Shown piece by piece: positions 54,818 to 63,681 of a stretch of DNA of 64,000 nucleotides. Location: contig DATKFW010000052.1 of the NCBI GenBank assembly GCA_035511075.1, positions 1 to 64,000 of the forward strand, written 5' to 3'. A model generated the notes under the pieces. The model did not search any database and was not told the origin of the DNA. It saw only the letters and a list, made by a program, of their open reading frames with translations. Position 1 is the first letter of the stretch. Each line of letters begins with the position of its first letter. Origin of the DNA: DATAUD01 sp035511075 (lineage in GTDB: Bacteria > Verrucomicrobiota > Verrucomicrobiia > Limisphaerales > Palsa-1400). Made by a program: the position numbers and the translations under genes.

Positions 54818-55450
54818 GTGCCTGTGACCGAAGTTAACTTGGATCCCGACTATTTGCTCGTACAGCGTGTTCAATCGGGAAACCTGGACGCTTTTGATGT
54901 TTTGGTCGCAAAATACAAGCAGCCCATTGTCAGGTTCGCGACCCGCACCCTCCGCGATGCGGCGGAGGCACAGGATGTAGCCCAGAACGTTTTTGTTTTG
55001 ATGTTCAAAGCGTGTGGCCGTTTTCGGTTTACCTGCCGGTTCTCGACATGGTTGTACACCATTACGCGAAATCTCTGCCGCAACGAACTGCGGCGCCGCT
55101 CGCGGCACCGGGCAGATTTCCTAAGGCACGAAGAGATCGAAGCGCAGGAGTTCGAACGATGGCATTTGGGCAAGGCTAAATTTGGCACGGTGCCGGGTGC
55201 GGTTCTCCAGAAGGAACTTGAGGAAAAGATTGAGCAGGCCCTTGAACTGCTGTCTGAGCGGGAGCGCACGGCCATCCTCCTTTTGCAACACGAGGATTTA
55301 TCGTACGCGGACGTCGCGGAAGTCCTTGGGACGTCCCACTCAGCCACAAAAACACTGATTCATCGCGGACGACAGACGTTGAAACGCGAGTTACAGCCCT
55401 ACTTGCGCAGCGGGGCAGGGCGGGCGTCGTGGAGCGAGGTTGCCGCATAA
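54818..55450 (+). CDS. ECF-family RNA polymerase sigma factor
   Basis: 210 residues, GTG start (MPVTEVNLDPDYLLVQRVQ); a second GTG two codons later is possible. Region 2: AFDVLVAKYKQPIVRFATRT, AEAQDVAQNVFVLMFKACGR, FRFTCRFSTWLYTITRNLCR. Region 4: ALELLSERERTAILLLQHED, LSYADVAEVLGTSHSATKTL, IHRGRQTLKREL. RpoE-like. No anti-sigma gene follows directly; the next gene is another ECF sigma. Its promoter carries the operator shared with padR. Confidence 0.93.
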   Translation: MPVTEVNLDPDYLLVQRVQSGNLDAFDVLVAKYKQPIVRFATRTLRDAAEAQDVAQNVFVLMFKACGRFRFTCRFSTWLYTITRNLCRNELRRRSRHRADFLRHEEIEAQEFERWHLGKAKFGTVPGAVLQKELEEKIEQALELLSERERTAILLLQHEDLSYADVAEVLGTSHSATKTLIHRGRQTLKRELQPYLRSGAGRASWSEVAA

Positions 55451-55647
55451 AGACAGTCTCTAATACTGCCGGTCAGGCTAAAATTCTTTTTCGTGGAAAT
55501 GCGCGTCCCAAGCGTATCACTTCTTGAGCGGCCTTCCTGTGACAGGTCGCTGCAAAGAAAATGCGATGCGATACAATCCAATGCCAGAGTTTAAGACCAA
55601 TTGAGGCCGCAATGGGAAAGGTCAATTTTTTGTTGCCTCTTTTCTCA

Positions 55648-56232
55648 ATGACGGACGAGCAGGCGATGTGGCGGGTCCAAACGACGAATGACAATGCCGC
55701 CTTCGGTCATCTCGTGCAACGGTGGGAACTACCGATTCTGCGGCTCTGTGCCCGCATGACTGGGAATTTGCATCAAGCCGAGGACTTGAAGCAGGAAACC
55801 TTCACCCGGATATTCGTACGCCGAAAGGACTTCCGTCACGGGGCGAGGTTTTCCACCTGGCTCTGGCGCATTGCCTTGAACCTCTGTTATGACGAACTCC
55901 GCAAGCGACACCGACTCGGCGAGCATTCCCTTGGACACGGAGCGGAGCATGCCGAATATGCGCCAGAGCAGGTGTCACCCGATCCTTCTCCCGATTTGCG
56001 GCTCGCGGCGCAGGAAGACTGTGAACTGGTGCGTTGCGCCTTGTTGCGCCTGCCAGAAGCGCAGCGGACGGTGGTGGTGCTGCGTTACTGCGAAGGGCTT
56101 AAGCTGCGAGAAATTGCGGACATTCTGGAGATTCCCGAAACAACCGCCAGTTCACGAATTGCCGTCGGTCTGGCCCAAATCACCCGGTTGCTTGAGCCGG
56201 AATTTGATGAAATGAAAGGAAAGATCAGTTGA
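55648..56232 (+). CDS. ECF-family RNA polymerase sigma factor
   Basis: 194 residues from the ATG at 55648 (MTDEQAMWRVQTTNDNAAFG), where sigma-2 similarity begins; ATGs at 55612 and 55561 give longer versions. Region 2: HLVQRWELPILRLCARMTGN, LHQAEDLKQETFTRIFVRRK, FSTWLWRIALNLCYDELRKR. Region 4: LLRLPEAQRTVVVLRYCEGL, KLREIADILEIPETTASSRI. It heads a cassette with a coiled-coil peptide, an anti-sigma factor and an exported protein. Confidence 0.92.
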   Translation: MTDEQAMWRVQTTNDNAAFGHLVQRWELPILRLCARMTGNLHQAEDLKQETFTRIFVRRKDFRHGARFSTWLWRIALNLCYDELRKRHRLGEHSLGHGAEHAEYAPEQVSPDPSPDLRLAAQEDCELVRCALLRLPEAQRTVVVLRYCEGLKLREIADILEIPETTASSRIAVGLAQITRLLEPEFDEMKGKIS

Positions 56233-56263
56233 GGACCCTCCCCAATTTTGTGAAGACATCGCC

Positions 56264-56428
56264 ATGCGCGCTGGAAAGAGAAAAATGAAAGGCAACGGCA
56301 CTAACAGCGAGTTCAACCTCCTTCAGGAGGAAAACCTGAGACTCAAACAGGAAAATAGAATCCTGCGGCAACAAACTGGAATGTTAAGAAAATCCATCGG
56401 CAGGTTTTCGACGAGGTGTGTGTCGTAA
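56264..56428 (+). CDS. Coiled-coil micropeptide between sigma and anti-sigma genes
   Basis: 54 residues from ATG 56264, or 47 from ATG 56285. After a basic start (MRAGKRKMKGNG) it has a clear heptad pattern, LLQEENLRLKQENRILRQQ, then TGMLRKSIGRF. Leu, Leu, Ile and Leu recur at a/d positions as in a leucine zipper. It stops at TAA 56426-56428. No family was recognised. The heptad pattern and its place in a sigma/anti-sigma cassette argue that it is real; its short length argues caution. Confidence 0.5.
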   Translation: MRAGKRKMKGNGTNSEFNLLQEENLRLKQENRILRQQTGMLRKSIGRFSTRCVS

Positions 56429-56451
56429 TCACAACCTGACTTGCTTAAATT

Positions 56452-57135
56452 ATGAATCATCCAAATCAAAACGAATGGCTACTTTACGTGGACGGCGACG
56501 CTTCGCCCGAGAATATGGCCCGCCTCCGCGAACATTTGGGGCAATGTCCGATGTGCGCCGCGGAAGTCGCAGGGTGGAAGCGCAGTGTGGAAAAATTGAA
56601 GCGAATGCCGTTCCCATCGACAGCCCAGCTTCTACTAAATCGGCGTCGCGATACGGTCCGGACCTCTGGGTTCCTAAAATGGGGCCTCGCCGCGGCCATC
56701 GTGCTGCTGGTGGGCTTTGCCTTCGGGCGTGTGTCTGCCATGCACACCCAGGTCCTGGAGCAAACGGTCGCGGCACAGGTTCACGAAAAACTCATGGGTG
56801 AAATTAGGGCGGACTTACTATCTGCCTTTGACCCTGAACGTGAAGCCAGAGACGGATTCCAGCAACAGTTGCGGGTTAGGGTGCAGAACGCGCTGTCGAA
56901 GGCGAACGCCTCCATGTATCGCGATCTGATTCAAGTTGTGCAGCAGCAACGGCAGCAGGATCAACAGCACGTGTTGATGTTGGTGAAAGAAGTTCGCGAG
57001 CAGCAAATTTCGGATTGCCTGGCTTTAAGACGGGACTTGGAAACGGCCGTCTCGACCGCAGACAACGATTTGCAGCAGGACAGCAGACGAATCAACCAAT
57101 TAGCAAGCACCGTTTTAGCCGTGCAAAAACCGTAA
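56452..57135 (+). CDS. Transmembrane anti-sigma factor (zinc-finger type)
   Basis: 227 residues. N-terminal ZAS-like anti-sigma domain: NEWLLYVDGDASPENMARLR then EHLGQCPMCAAEVAGW, giving the H-x3-C-x2-C zinc motif. Membrane helix about 76-94 (WGLAAAIVLLVGFAFGRV). The periplasmic half is a long Gln/Arg-rich helix (VVQQQRQQDQQHVLMLVKEV) without a known fold. It should bind and restrain the sigma factor encoded at 55648 and release it on an envelope signal. Confidence 0.85.
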   Translation: MNHPNQNEWLLYVDGDASPENMARLREHLGQCPMCAAEVAGWKRSVEKLKRMPFPSTAQLLLNRRRDTVRTSGFLKWGLAAAIVLLVGFAFGRVSAMHTQVLEQTVAAQVHEKLMGEIRADLLSAFDPEREARDGFQQQLRVRVQNALSKANASMYRDLIQVVQQQRQQDQQHVLMLVKEVREQQISDCLALRRDLETAVSTADNDLQQDSRRINQLASTVLAVQKP

Positions 57136-57146
57136 ATCAAAAGCTT

Positions 57147-58229
57147 ATGAAAAATTATATATTGATAATCATTATTTGGACCAGCTTAGCGCCTTATGCC
57201 CATGCCCAACAGCCGGCGGTGGCGGGAGCAGTTGTGGAGACATCTCCCGACTGGGCTACCACTACAGGGACTATGCCTGGAGTTGTTGGCAGGCAACTCT
57301 TTCAAAGTGTTGTTCCGGGGTATGCGTGGACTGAGCGTGGCCGCGACGGCGAGAGCGCCGTGTCGGTCGTGAGATTCAAGACGCCGGATCAGGCCGCGCT
57401 GGATGAAACCGCCGCAGACCTGAGCATACTATCCTTCATCTTCTCACAAAACCTCGAAAGGGCCTTGAGCGAGGACGGCGACGAGATGGGCGCTTACAAG
57501 TTAGGCATTCCGATGCTGTTACAGACAGGCGGCCAATCAGTTGAAGCGAGCTACATTGAAGGATTTGGCGCGGTTTTTGACATGAAGGTTCGATTTCCTT
57601 TGGTACGGCCAGCGGACGCCGACAAGGAAAGTCAAACCAGTCCGGCGAATTCGGAGTGGGAACAAGCGCGGCGCGCTCTCGCCGGTGACACGCAGTCTGA
57701 TCCCCGCAGTGCCAATCCCTTTGAAAAAACGGTGCATTTCAACCCGAAATTGGTGGAAACGCTCAAAAAGCGGGTGATCCAACTCCTTGGGAATGCATCC
57801 CACCTGCGCCATGTGCAGCCAGACGAATGGGTTGCCGTTACGTTCTCCGGGCCGCCAAACGTGGTTACGCCCAATTCAGGCGTTGGATCGGCTTCGGCCG
57901 GCGGTGGCAGTTTGGGTTCGAGCAGCATCGACGACCCCAATGAGCCTGCGAAGCCGTCGTCATCATCCTCCAAGCCAGACGAAGCATCGCCCGGCACTGA
58001 GAATCCGAGTCAGCCAGGTCAAAATATCGCTGCCGCGCGGCGCGTCCCCAATCGCATGACGATTTTGACTATTCGCGTCAAGAAGACGAATGCGGACGCG
58101 TTCGCGGCGAATAAAATGACTGAGGACGAATTCTTTCGTTCCGCTGAGATTGCGAATTACCTCGGACCCATCGTCGAAAATGGATCGGCGAGTGATTCTT
58201 ACTCAGTCTTTGGCCGATGGTCCCGATGA
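57147..58229 (+). CDS. Exported hypothetical protein of the sigma/anti-sigma cassette
   Basis: 360 residues from the ATG at 57147 (MKNYILIIIIWTSLAPYAHA), which is a signal peptide; the frame is open upstream inside the anti-sigma gene. The mature protein has a globular part (LQTGGQSVEASYIEGFGAVF, then DMKVRFPLVRPADADKE), a low-complexity Ser/Pro/Gly linker (SSSSKPDEASPGTENPSQPG), and a C-terminal part MTILTIRVKKTNADAFAANK. No family was recognised. It follows the anti-sigma gene by 11 bp and may be the sensed or regulated envelope component. Confidence 0.7.
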   Translation: MKNYILIIIIWTSLAPYAHAQQPAVAGAVVETSPDWATTTGTMPGVVGRQLFQSVVPGYAWTERGRDGESAVSVVRFKTPDQAALDETAADLSILSFIFSQNLERALSEDGDEMGAYKLGIPMLLQTGGQSVEASYIEGFGAVFDMKVRFPLVRPADADKESQTSPANSEWEQARRALAGDTQSDPRSANPFEKTVHFNPKLVETLKKRVIQLLGNASHLRHVQPDEWVAVTFSGPPNVVTPNSGVGSASAGGGSLGSSSIDDPNEPAKPSSSSSKPDEASPGTENPSQPGQNIAAARRVPNRMTILTIRVKKTNADAFAANKMTEDEFFRSAEIANYLGPIVENGSASDSYSVFGRWSR

Positions 58230-58353
58230 TTATTCTGGGCACTTTTCGTCGATCGCCGTGGACGAACTGTCGCCGCGCTTTGCAAGCTCCTCAAAAGCAA
58301 ACTTCCGCCGGAATCTGGTTCAAATTCAAGAGTTAGGCGGTTTAGAATGATCT

Positions 58354-58400
58354 CCCCTTGACAATCTATGTGAGTGCGGTAATCTCCCCTAGAGTATCTA
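58354..58400 (+). promoter_or_regulatory. Promoter and TAGA-N3-TCTA operator before padR
   Basis: CCCCTTGACAATCTA at 58354-58368 with -35 TTGACA at 58358-58363 and -10-like TAATCT at 58380-58385. The palindrome TAGA-GTA-TCTA at 58390-58400 ends 10 bases before the padR ATG. PadR repressors commonly bind short palindromes in their own promoters, so autoregulation is likely. It is identical in plan to the element at 54,751-54,799. Confidence 0.6.
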
Positions 58401-58410
58401 ATTAACGACT

Positions 58411-58743
58411 ATGCCAAACTCAAAAGCTGAATTGCTTCAAGGAACGCTGGATCTGCTCATCCTTAGGACTTTAACCGCCGGCCCCATGCATGGCTACGCA
58501 ATCGCCCAGAGAATCCAGCAACGATCGGAGGACGTGCTCGTCGTTGAGGAGGGATCGCTTTACCCATGCTTGTACCGAATGGAGGAAAAGGGCTGGATCA
58601 CTGCGCAATGGGGCAAATCGGAAAACAACCGCCGCGCCAAGTTTTATTCACTGACCCGCTCAGGGCGCAAGCGACTGGAGGAGGAAACTGCTCTCTGGGA
58701 GCGCATTCACCGGGCGATCACGCTCGTGATCCAAACTGCATAA
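58411..58743 (+). CDS. PadR family transcriptional regulator
   Basis: 110 residues, the usual size of the short PadR subfamily. Winged-helix motifs: LLQGTLDLLILRTLTAGPMH, GYAIAQRIQQ, VEEGSLYPCLYRMEEKGWIT, and RRAKFYSLTRSGRKRLEEET. In Acidobacteria and relatives this subfamily nearly always sits before ADOP permeases, as here. It is likely a repressor of the export operon that follows and binds the palindrome in its own promoter. Confidence 0.94.
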   Translation: MPNSKAELLQGTLDLLILRTLTAGPMHGYAIAQRIQQRSEDVLVVEEGSLYPCLYRMEEKGWITAQWGKSENNRRAKFYSLTRSGRKRLEEETALWERIHRAITLVIQTA

Positions 58744-58844
58744 CGGCCCCTTTATGTTTCGATCTCAAGATCGGGATGAAGCGTGGGCGGCAAACAGCAG
58801 GCAGATCAGTACATTGAAGGACGGCTGGATAGAGAAATGACCAA

Positions 58845-61598
58845 ATGAATCCTTTCCGTAACGCAGGTAGGAAATTGCGCGCTTTCTTGCAGCAGCCAAG
58901 ACTCAAACAGGAAATTGATGAGGAATTACAATTTCACATCGAGCAGCGCACCGCAGAGAATACCGCGGCGGGAATGCCGCCAGAGGAAGCGGCGCGTGAG
59001 GCCAGGCGACGGTTCGGCAATTTCCAAAATTCCCGCGAAGAGTGTCGGCGCCTGGTAAGCGCGAATTTCGGTGAAAGCGTGCTCCAGGATATTCGTTTTG
59101 GCCTCCGATCGCTGTCCAAGAATCCCGGCTTTACGGCTGTATCAATTACCACGCTGGCGCTTGGAGTGGGCGCGACCACTGCGATTTACAGCGTCGTGAA
59201 CGCCGTCATACTGAATCCCGTTTCCGGGCCGGACCCGGAGCGCGTCGTCCAGATTGCGGAGCGCAACTACACCCAAGGCTTGTTTAAAGATCAGAATAAC
59301 CAGCTAGACCTCTACGGCGTATGTCCGGAAGTGCTCGAAGCGCTTCTGCCCCACACGAGTCTTTTCGCCAACTTTGCCTGGTGCGATACCATCTGGCTGA
59401 GCCGCAAAACGGAGGATTTCACCGAAACGATCCTCTGCGATACTGTGCCGTCCACATTTTTTGGGTTGTGGAACGTCCCACCGTTGCTTGGAAGGACCTT
59501 CGCTCCCGATGAAGCGGTGCCGCTGAATGACAGCAAAATGCCCGTTCGGGACTCGGTGTTGGTCCTGAGCTATACGATGTGGCGGTCCCACTTTGCCGGG
59601 GACCGGAACATCATCGGGCGAATGATCGAGATGAGCGGCCGGAATTTTACGGTCATTGGGGTGATGCCGGAATGGTTTGCGCCGGAAGGCTCTTACAGTA
59701 TTTGCTGGTTGCCCGCCGAACCGTGGCACATACCGGCAAATCAAGTCGGGCTTCCCAATACCCGGGTGCGCGCGCGTCTGACACCGGGCACAAGTCTCGC
59801 GCAAGCGCAAGCGATGCTTGACACGGTCGCCGCGCAACTGCAAGCCGCGCATACGGACGATTTTATCGGCAAGGAATGGAAACGTCGCCCGCATGGATTG
59901 GGGATCACGGTCAGGCCGTTGCAAGCGCAGTTTCAGGGCAGCTATGGGTCGGAGGATTTGAGGCGGACGTTGTTCGGGCTGTTAGGCGCGATTTGTTTCG
60001 TGCTGCTGATTGTTTGCGCAAATATTGCGAACCTGACGCTTGCACGAACCGAAAGGCGGCAGCAGGAACTTGCCATACGCAGCTCCATTGGCGCCGGGCG
60101 CTGGCGTTTGATGCGGCAACTGCTCACCGAATCGATTCTGCTGGCGTGCGCCGGCGGTTTGGCCGGAATCGCCGTGAGCGTGCTGGGAATGAAAGTGCTG
60201 TTGTCAGTCGTGCCTGGCTCAATGCCGCGCCTAAGGCCCGTCGAATTAGACATCCATGCGCTCGTTTATACTTTGCTCATCTCGATCGCCACGGGGATTT
60301 TGTTTGGGCTGATGCCGGCATGGCGGGCTGGGCGGGCGGAGTTGAGTGACGCCCTCAAGCAAGCAGGCACGGGCGCGACGGTGGGAGTGCGCCACAGCCG
60401 CTATCGCGGGACGCTGGTCGTGGCCGAAACGGCGCTGGCAGTGGTGCTGCTGGCTGGGGCGGGGTTGATGATTAAGAGCGTCGTGCGCCTGCTCCATGTC
60501 AATCCCGGTTTCGATCCGGAGAACCTTGTGTGCGTCAGTCTCCAATTGCCGTGGCAAAAGTACAGCGATTTCACCGCCTCGGCCGACGCGGGGCGCGCAT
60601 CGCAACTTCGGAAATTGCTTTTCGGTCAATTGCAAGAACGGATTCAGGCCGTGCCGGGAGTCGTGGCGGTTGGGATTGGCAAGCACAGTGGTTGGCCGGA
60701 AAAAGTGATGCTGGAAGGGTCCAGCCAGCAGATCGAAGTGGTCCGCGAAGGCTGCGGCGTGGGACCGGGCGATCTTTTCAGAGCCATGCGCGCTCCCCTT
60801 TTGGCGGGACGATTGCTCGAAGACCGGGACCGCGGCGTCGCGGCAGGCACTGCCGTCATCAACGAAACCATGGCGCGCACGCTCTGGCCGGGCGTGAACC
60901 CTCTCGGCAAGAAATTTGAGGGCCTTGATAAACCAGGCGGAGGCGGAACCGAACGATACGAAGTGATTGGAATCGTAGGGAATCTGCGGGATTCCAGCTA
61001 TACCGAACAGATTCGCCCAGCGTTCTATCGCCCTTGTGATGAACTTGACCTGATGGGAAGGCCGACGTTTTTGGTCATCCGGACCAAGGCTGATCCGCGT
61101 TTATTGATCCCGGCGATTCGCAAGGAACTAAAAGTGGCCGAGCCGGACATGAACACCCCCGAATTCACTATAGAAGAACAGCAGCTCTATGACAGCACGC
61201 AGGCCCAACGCACTTATATGGAGTACCTGGTGGTGTTTGCGGGTGTCGGCGTTTTGCTGTGCGCTATTGGCATTTACGGCGTGCTGGCTTATTCGGTGGC
61301 GCGGCGGGCACGCGAGATCGGCATCCGCATTGCCATCGGCGCGCAAAGGGAGGACGTACTGCGATTGGTAATTGGCGAAGGATTGCGGTTGGTGCTGGCG
61401 GGACTCGCCGCCGGTTTGGTGGCTGCCTTTTGGTTGACTAAATTCCTGCGAAGCCAGTTATTCGAAGTCACTCCGACCGATCCATGGGTGATGGCCTCGG
61501 TTGTCGCGCTGTTGTTGGGTGTGGCGCTGCTTGCCTGCTATTTTCCCGGACGGCGCGCGGCGAAGGTCGATCCGATGTCCGCGTTGCGTTACGAATGA
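58845..61598 (+). CDS. ADOP-type MacB/FtsX-like ABC permease
   Basis: 917 residues. The N-terminal ~90-residue ADOP extension (RLKQEIDEELQFHIEQRTAE, EEAAREARRRFGNFQNSREE) leads to the first helix (GFTAVSITTLALGVGATTAI, YSVVNAVILNPV). A MacB periplasmic domain (PPLLGRTFAPDEAVPLNDSK) follows, then FtsX permease block 1 (LLIVCANIANLTLARTERRQ, QELAIRSSIGAGRWRLMRQL). A second MacB-PCD and FtsX unit ends the protein (YSVARRAREIGIRIAIGAQR and PGRRAAKVDPMSALRYE). The duplicated plan is that of the acidobacterial duplicated orphan permeases. Here it is not an orphan: an ATPase, an adaptor and an outer membrane channel follow. Confidence 0.94.
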   Translation: MNPFRNAGRKLRAFLQQPRLKQEIDEELQFHIEQRTAENTAAGMPPEEAAREARRRFGNFQNSREECRRLVSANFGESVLQDIRFGLRSLSKNPGFTAVSITTLALGVGATTAIYSVVNAVILNPVSGPDPERVVQIAERNYTQGLFKDQNNQLDLYGVCPEVLEALLPHTSLFANFAWCDTIWLSRKTEDFTETILCDTVPSTFFGLWNVPPLLGRTFAPDEAVPLNDSKMPVRDSVLVLSYTMWRSHFAGDRNIIGRMIEMSGRNFTVIGVMPEWFAPEGSYSICWLPAEPWHIPANQVGLPNTRVRARLTPGTSLAQAQAMLDTVAAQLQAAHTDDFIGKEWKRRPHGLGITVRPLQAQFQGSYGSEDLRRTLFGLLGAICFVLLIVCANIANLTLARTERRQQELAIRSSIGAGRWRLMRQLLTESILLACAGGLAGIAVSVLGMKVLLSVVPGSMPRLRPVELDIHALVYTLLISIATGILFGLMPAWRAGRAELSDALKQAGTGATVGVRHSRYRGTLVVAETALAVVLLAGAGLMIKSVVRLLHVNPGFDPENLVCVSLQLPWQKYSDFTASADAGRASQLRKLLFGQLQERIQAVPGVVAVGIGKHSGWPEKVMLEGSSQQIEVVREGCGVGPGDLFRAMRAPLLAGRLLEDRDRGVAAGTAVINETMARTLWPGVNPLGKKFEGLDKPGGGGTERYEVIGIVGNLRDSSYTEQIRPAFYRPCDELDLMGRPTFLVIRTKADPRLLIPAIRKELKVAEPDMNTPEFTIEEQQLYDSTQAQRTYMEYLVVFAGVGVLLCAIGIYGVLAYSVARRAREIGIRIAIGAQREDVLRLVIGEGLRLVLAGLAAGLVAAFWLTKFLRSQLFEVTPTDPWVMASVVALLLGVALLACYFPGRRAAKVDPMSALRYE

Positions 61599-61610
61599 TT
61601 TTCTAAGTCT

Positions 61611-62309
61611 ATGCAAAGCACAATCCCACTGATTCAAATGGCGAACATTGAAAAAGTGTTCCTGACCAACGAAGTCGAAACGCACGCTCTCTCCGGTGTC
61701 AGTCTGGAAATCCATCATGGCGATTACGTCTCGATCTCCGGTCCATCCGGCTGTGGGAAATCGACGCTGCTGGCCATTCTGGGACTGCTTGATTCCCCCA
61801 CCAGCGGGGCCTACGAATTGCGTGGCGAACCAGTCGAGCGGCTCAACTACGCCCAGCGCGCCCGTGTCCGCAACCGCGAGATAGGGTTCATTTTCCAGAG
61901 CTTCAACCTCATTGGGGATCTAACGGTCTGGGAAAATGTGGAATTACCGCTCACCTATCGCGGTTTATCCACGGCAGAGCGCCGCGAGCGAGTTGACGAA
62001 GCCCTGACCAAAGTCGGCATGACCGCGCGCGCCAAACATTATCCGGCCCAACTTTCTGGCGGCCAGCAACAGCGCGTGGCTGTGGCCCGAGCACTGGGCG
62101 GCCGCCCGTCAATACTCCTCGCCGATGAGCCTACGGGAAATCTTGACTCGAAAAACGGCGATGCCGTGATGGCGTTATTGCGCGATTTGCACGCCGAAGG
62201 CGCGACCATTTGTCTGGTGACCCACGATTCCCGTTATGCCCGCGACGCGAAGAAAACCGTCCATTTGTTCGATGGCCAGATAGTCAGCGAGGAGGTTACG
62301 CCTGCATGA
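61611..62309 (+). CDS. ABC transporter ATP-binding protein (MacB/LolD type)
   Basis: 232 residues. Walker A GPSGCGKSTLLAILGLLD (~43-53), LolD-type region IGFIFQSFNLIGDLTVWENV, signature LSGGQQQRVAVARALGGRPS, and Walker B ILLADEPTGNLDSKNGDAVM. It belongs to the family that drives FtsX-like permeases in mechanotransmission. It begins 12 bp after the permease and overlaps the adaptor gene by 4 bp (ATGA), so it is the partner ATPase. Confidence 0.95.
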   Translation: MQSTIPLIQMANIEKVFLTNEVETHALSGVSLEIHHGDYVSISGPSGCGKSTLLAILGLLDSPTSGAYELRGEPVERLNYAQRARVRNREIGFIFQSFNLIGDLTVWENVELPLTYRGLSTAERRERVDEALTKVGMTARAKHYPAQLSGGQQQRVAVARALGGRPSILLADEPTGNLDSKNGDAVMALLRDLHAEGATICLVTHDSRYARDAKKTVHLFDGQIVSEEVTPA

Positions 62310-63622
62310 TTACGGGAACGCCCGACAAATCTGAAAGACGACTTTCCAAAATGGATGTGCCCGTTTCACCCCTATTGAAGAAGCGACGGCAAAGGCGTCG
62401 GTGGGCGATTATTGGCGCGGGGATCATCGCGGCAGCGCTCGCAACATTCGGGTTGTCGCGGCTTCAACCCGCCGCACCATCGGTCGATAAATCCGGGTTG
62501 TTCATGGACACCGTTAAGCGCGGGGAGATGCTTCGCCAGGTACGCGGTAGTGGCACCCTTGTTCCGGAGGACATACGTTGGATTCCAACTGAGAACGCCG
62601 GCCGCGTTGAGCGCATCCTCGTGCTGCCCGGCGCGCGCGTCAAAGCGGACACCATCCTCGTGGAATTAAGCAACTCTGAACTTAATCAGGCTGGCTTCGA
62701 CCTCGAATGGCAACTTAAGGGCGCTGAAGCCGACCTGGCAAATCTTTGCGTTGATATTAAAACGGGCGAACTGTCCGAACGAAAGGCGGTCGCCGCTGCC
62801 GAGGCTGATTACAGTGATGCAAAATTGAATTTCGATGTTCAAAACGAACTCGCAAAAGCCGGAATTTTCCCCGCCATCACTTTCACCCAAGCCAAGACGA
62901 AGGCCGAGGAACTTTCCAAGCTGCTCGATATCGAGAAGCAACAGCTAGACGCTTTCGCGGACGCTGCCAAGGCGCGCCTCGATGCTCAAAACGCGAAAAT
63001 CTCACAACTTCGCGCTCAACTCGATTTAAAGCGGCAACAGAAAGCCGCCCTCCAGATTCGTGCCGGTATGGATGGAGTCCTCCAACGCCTCGGCGATGCG
63101 ACCAGTTCTCTTCAGCTAGGCCAGCAACTCGCCGCAGGCGCTCTTATCGCGCGGGTTGCAAACATGACCAAGCTTAAGGCGGCGATAAAAGTTGCCGAGA
63201 CACAGGTCAGAGACGTTCAACTTGATCAATCGGCTGAAATAGATACTCGCAACGGACTCATTGCGGGCCACGTCCTGCGCATTGATCCGGCCGTCGAAAA
63301 CGGAACCGTGACGGTCGATATTGCGCTGGATGGGCCACTGCCCAAGGGATCTCGCCCAGACCTGAGCGTTGATGGAACCATCGAAATCGAGCGATTAGAA
63401 AACGTGCTGTATGTGGGCCGGCCCGTGCAAGCTCAGTCGGACAGCGAGGCGGGGCTTTTCAAGATCATCGACAGCGGCAATGGAGCCGTTCGGCTGCCCG
63501 TCAAGCTCGGACGCGCATCGGTGGGTACGATTGAAATTATCAGCGGCCTGCAAGTGGGCGACCAGATCATTCTCTCGGACATGTCGCAATGGGATAGTCA
63601 TGACCGACTTCGATTAAACTAA
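62306..63622 (+). CDS. Periplasmic adaptor (membrane fusion protein, HlyD/MacA type)
   Basis: 438 residues from the ATG at 62306, which overlaps the ATPase stop. The inner-membrane anchor is about 30-50 (WAIIGAGIIAAALATFGLS). A lipoyl-like half-motif GSGTLVPEDIRWIPTENAGR then VERILVLPGARVKADTILVE begins the barrel. A long coiled-coil hairpin (LLDIEKQQLDAFADAAKARL, AQNAKISQLRAQLDLKRQQK) and the returning lipoyl strand LQIRAGMDGVLQRLGDATSS follow. It ends VGDQIILSDMSQWDSHDRLR. It should bridge the ADOP permease to the TolC-like channel. Confidence 0.93.
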   Translation: MITGTPDKSERRLSKMDVPVSPLLKKRRQRRRWAIIGAGIIAAALATFGLSRLQPAAPSVDKSGLFMDTVKRGEMLRQVRGSGTLVPEDIRWIPTENAGRVERILVLPGARVKADTILVELSNSELNQAGFDLEWQLKGAEADLANLCVDIKTGELSERKAVAAAEADYSDAKLNFDVQNELAKAGIFPAITFTQAKTKAEELSKLLDIEKQQLDAFADAAKARLDAQNAKISQLRAQLDLKRQQKAALQIRAGMDGVLQRLGDATSSLQLGQQLAAGALIARVANMTKLKAAIKVAETQVRDVQLDQSAEIDTRNGLIAGHVLRIDPAVENGTVTVDIALDGPLPKGSRPDLSVDGTIEIERLENVLYVGRPVQAQSDSEAGLFKIIDSGNGAVRLPVKLGRASVGTIEIISGLQVGDQIILSDMSQWDSHDRLRLN

Positions 63623-63681
63623 CGTCCTGGCATCTGAAATGCCCTCTTGAACTCGTCGGAATCGCCGCGCCATGAACGCCC

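Noticed and set aside
57015..57146. Upstream extension of the exported protein gene into the anti-sigma gene
   Set aside because: The signal peptide begins at ATG 57147, and the extension has no signal and overlaps coding sequence.
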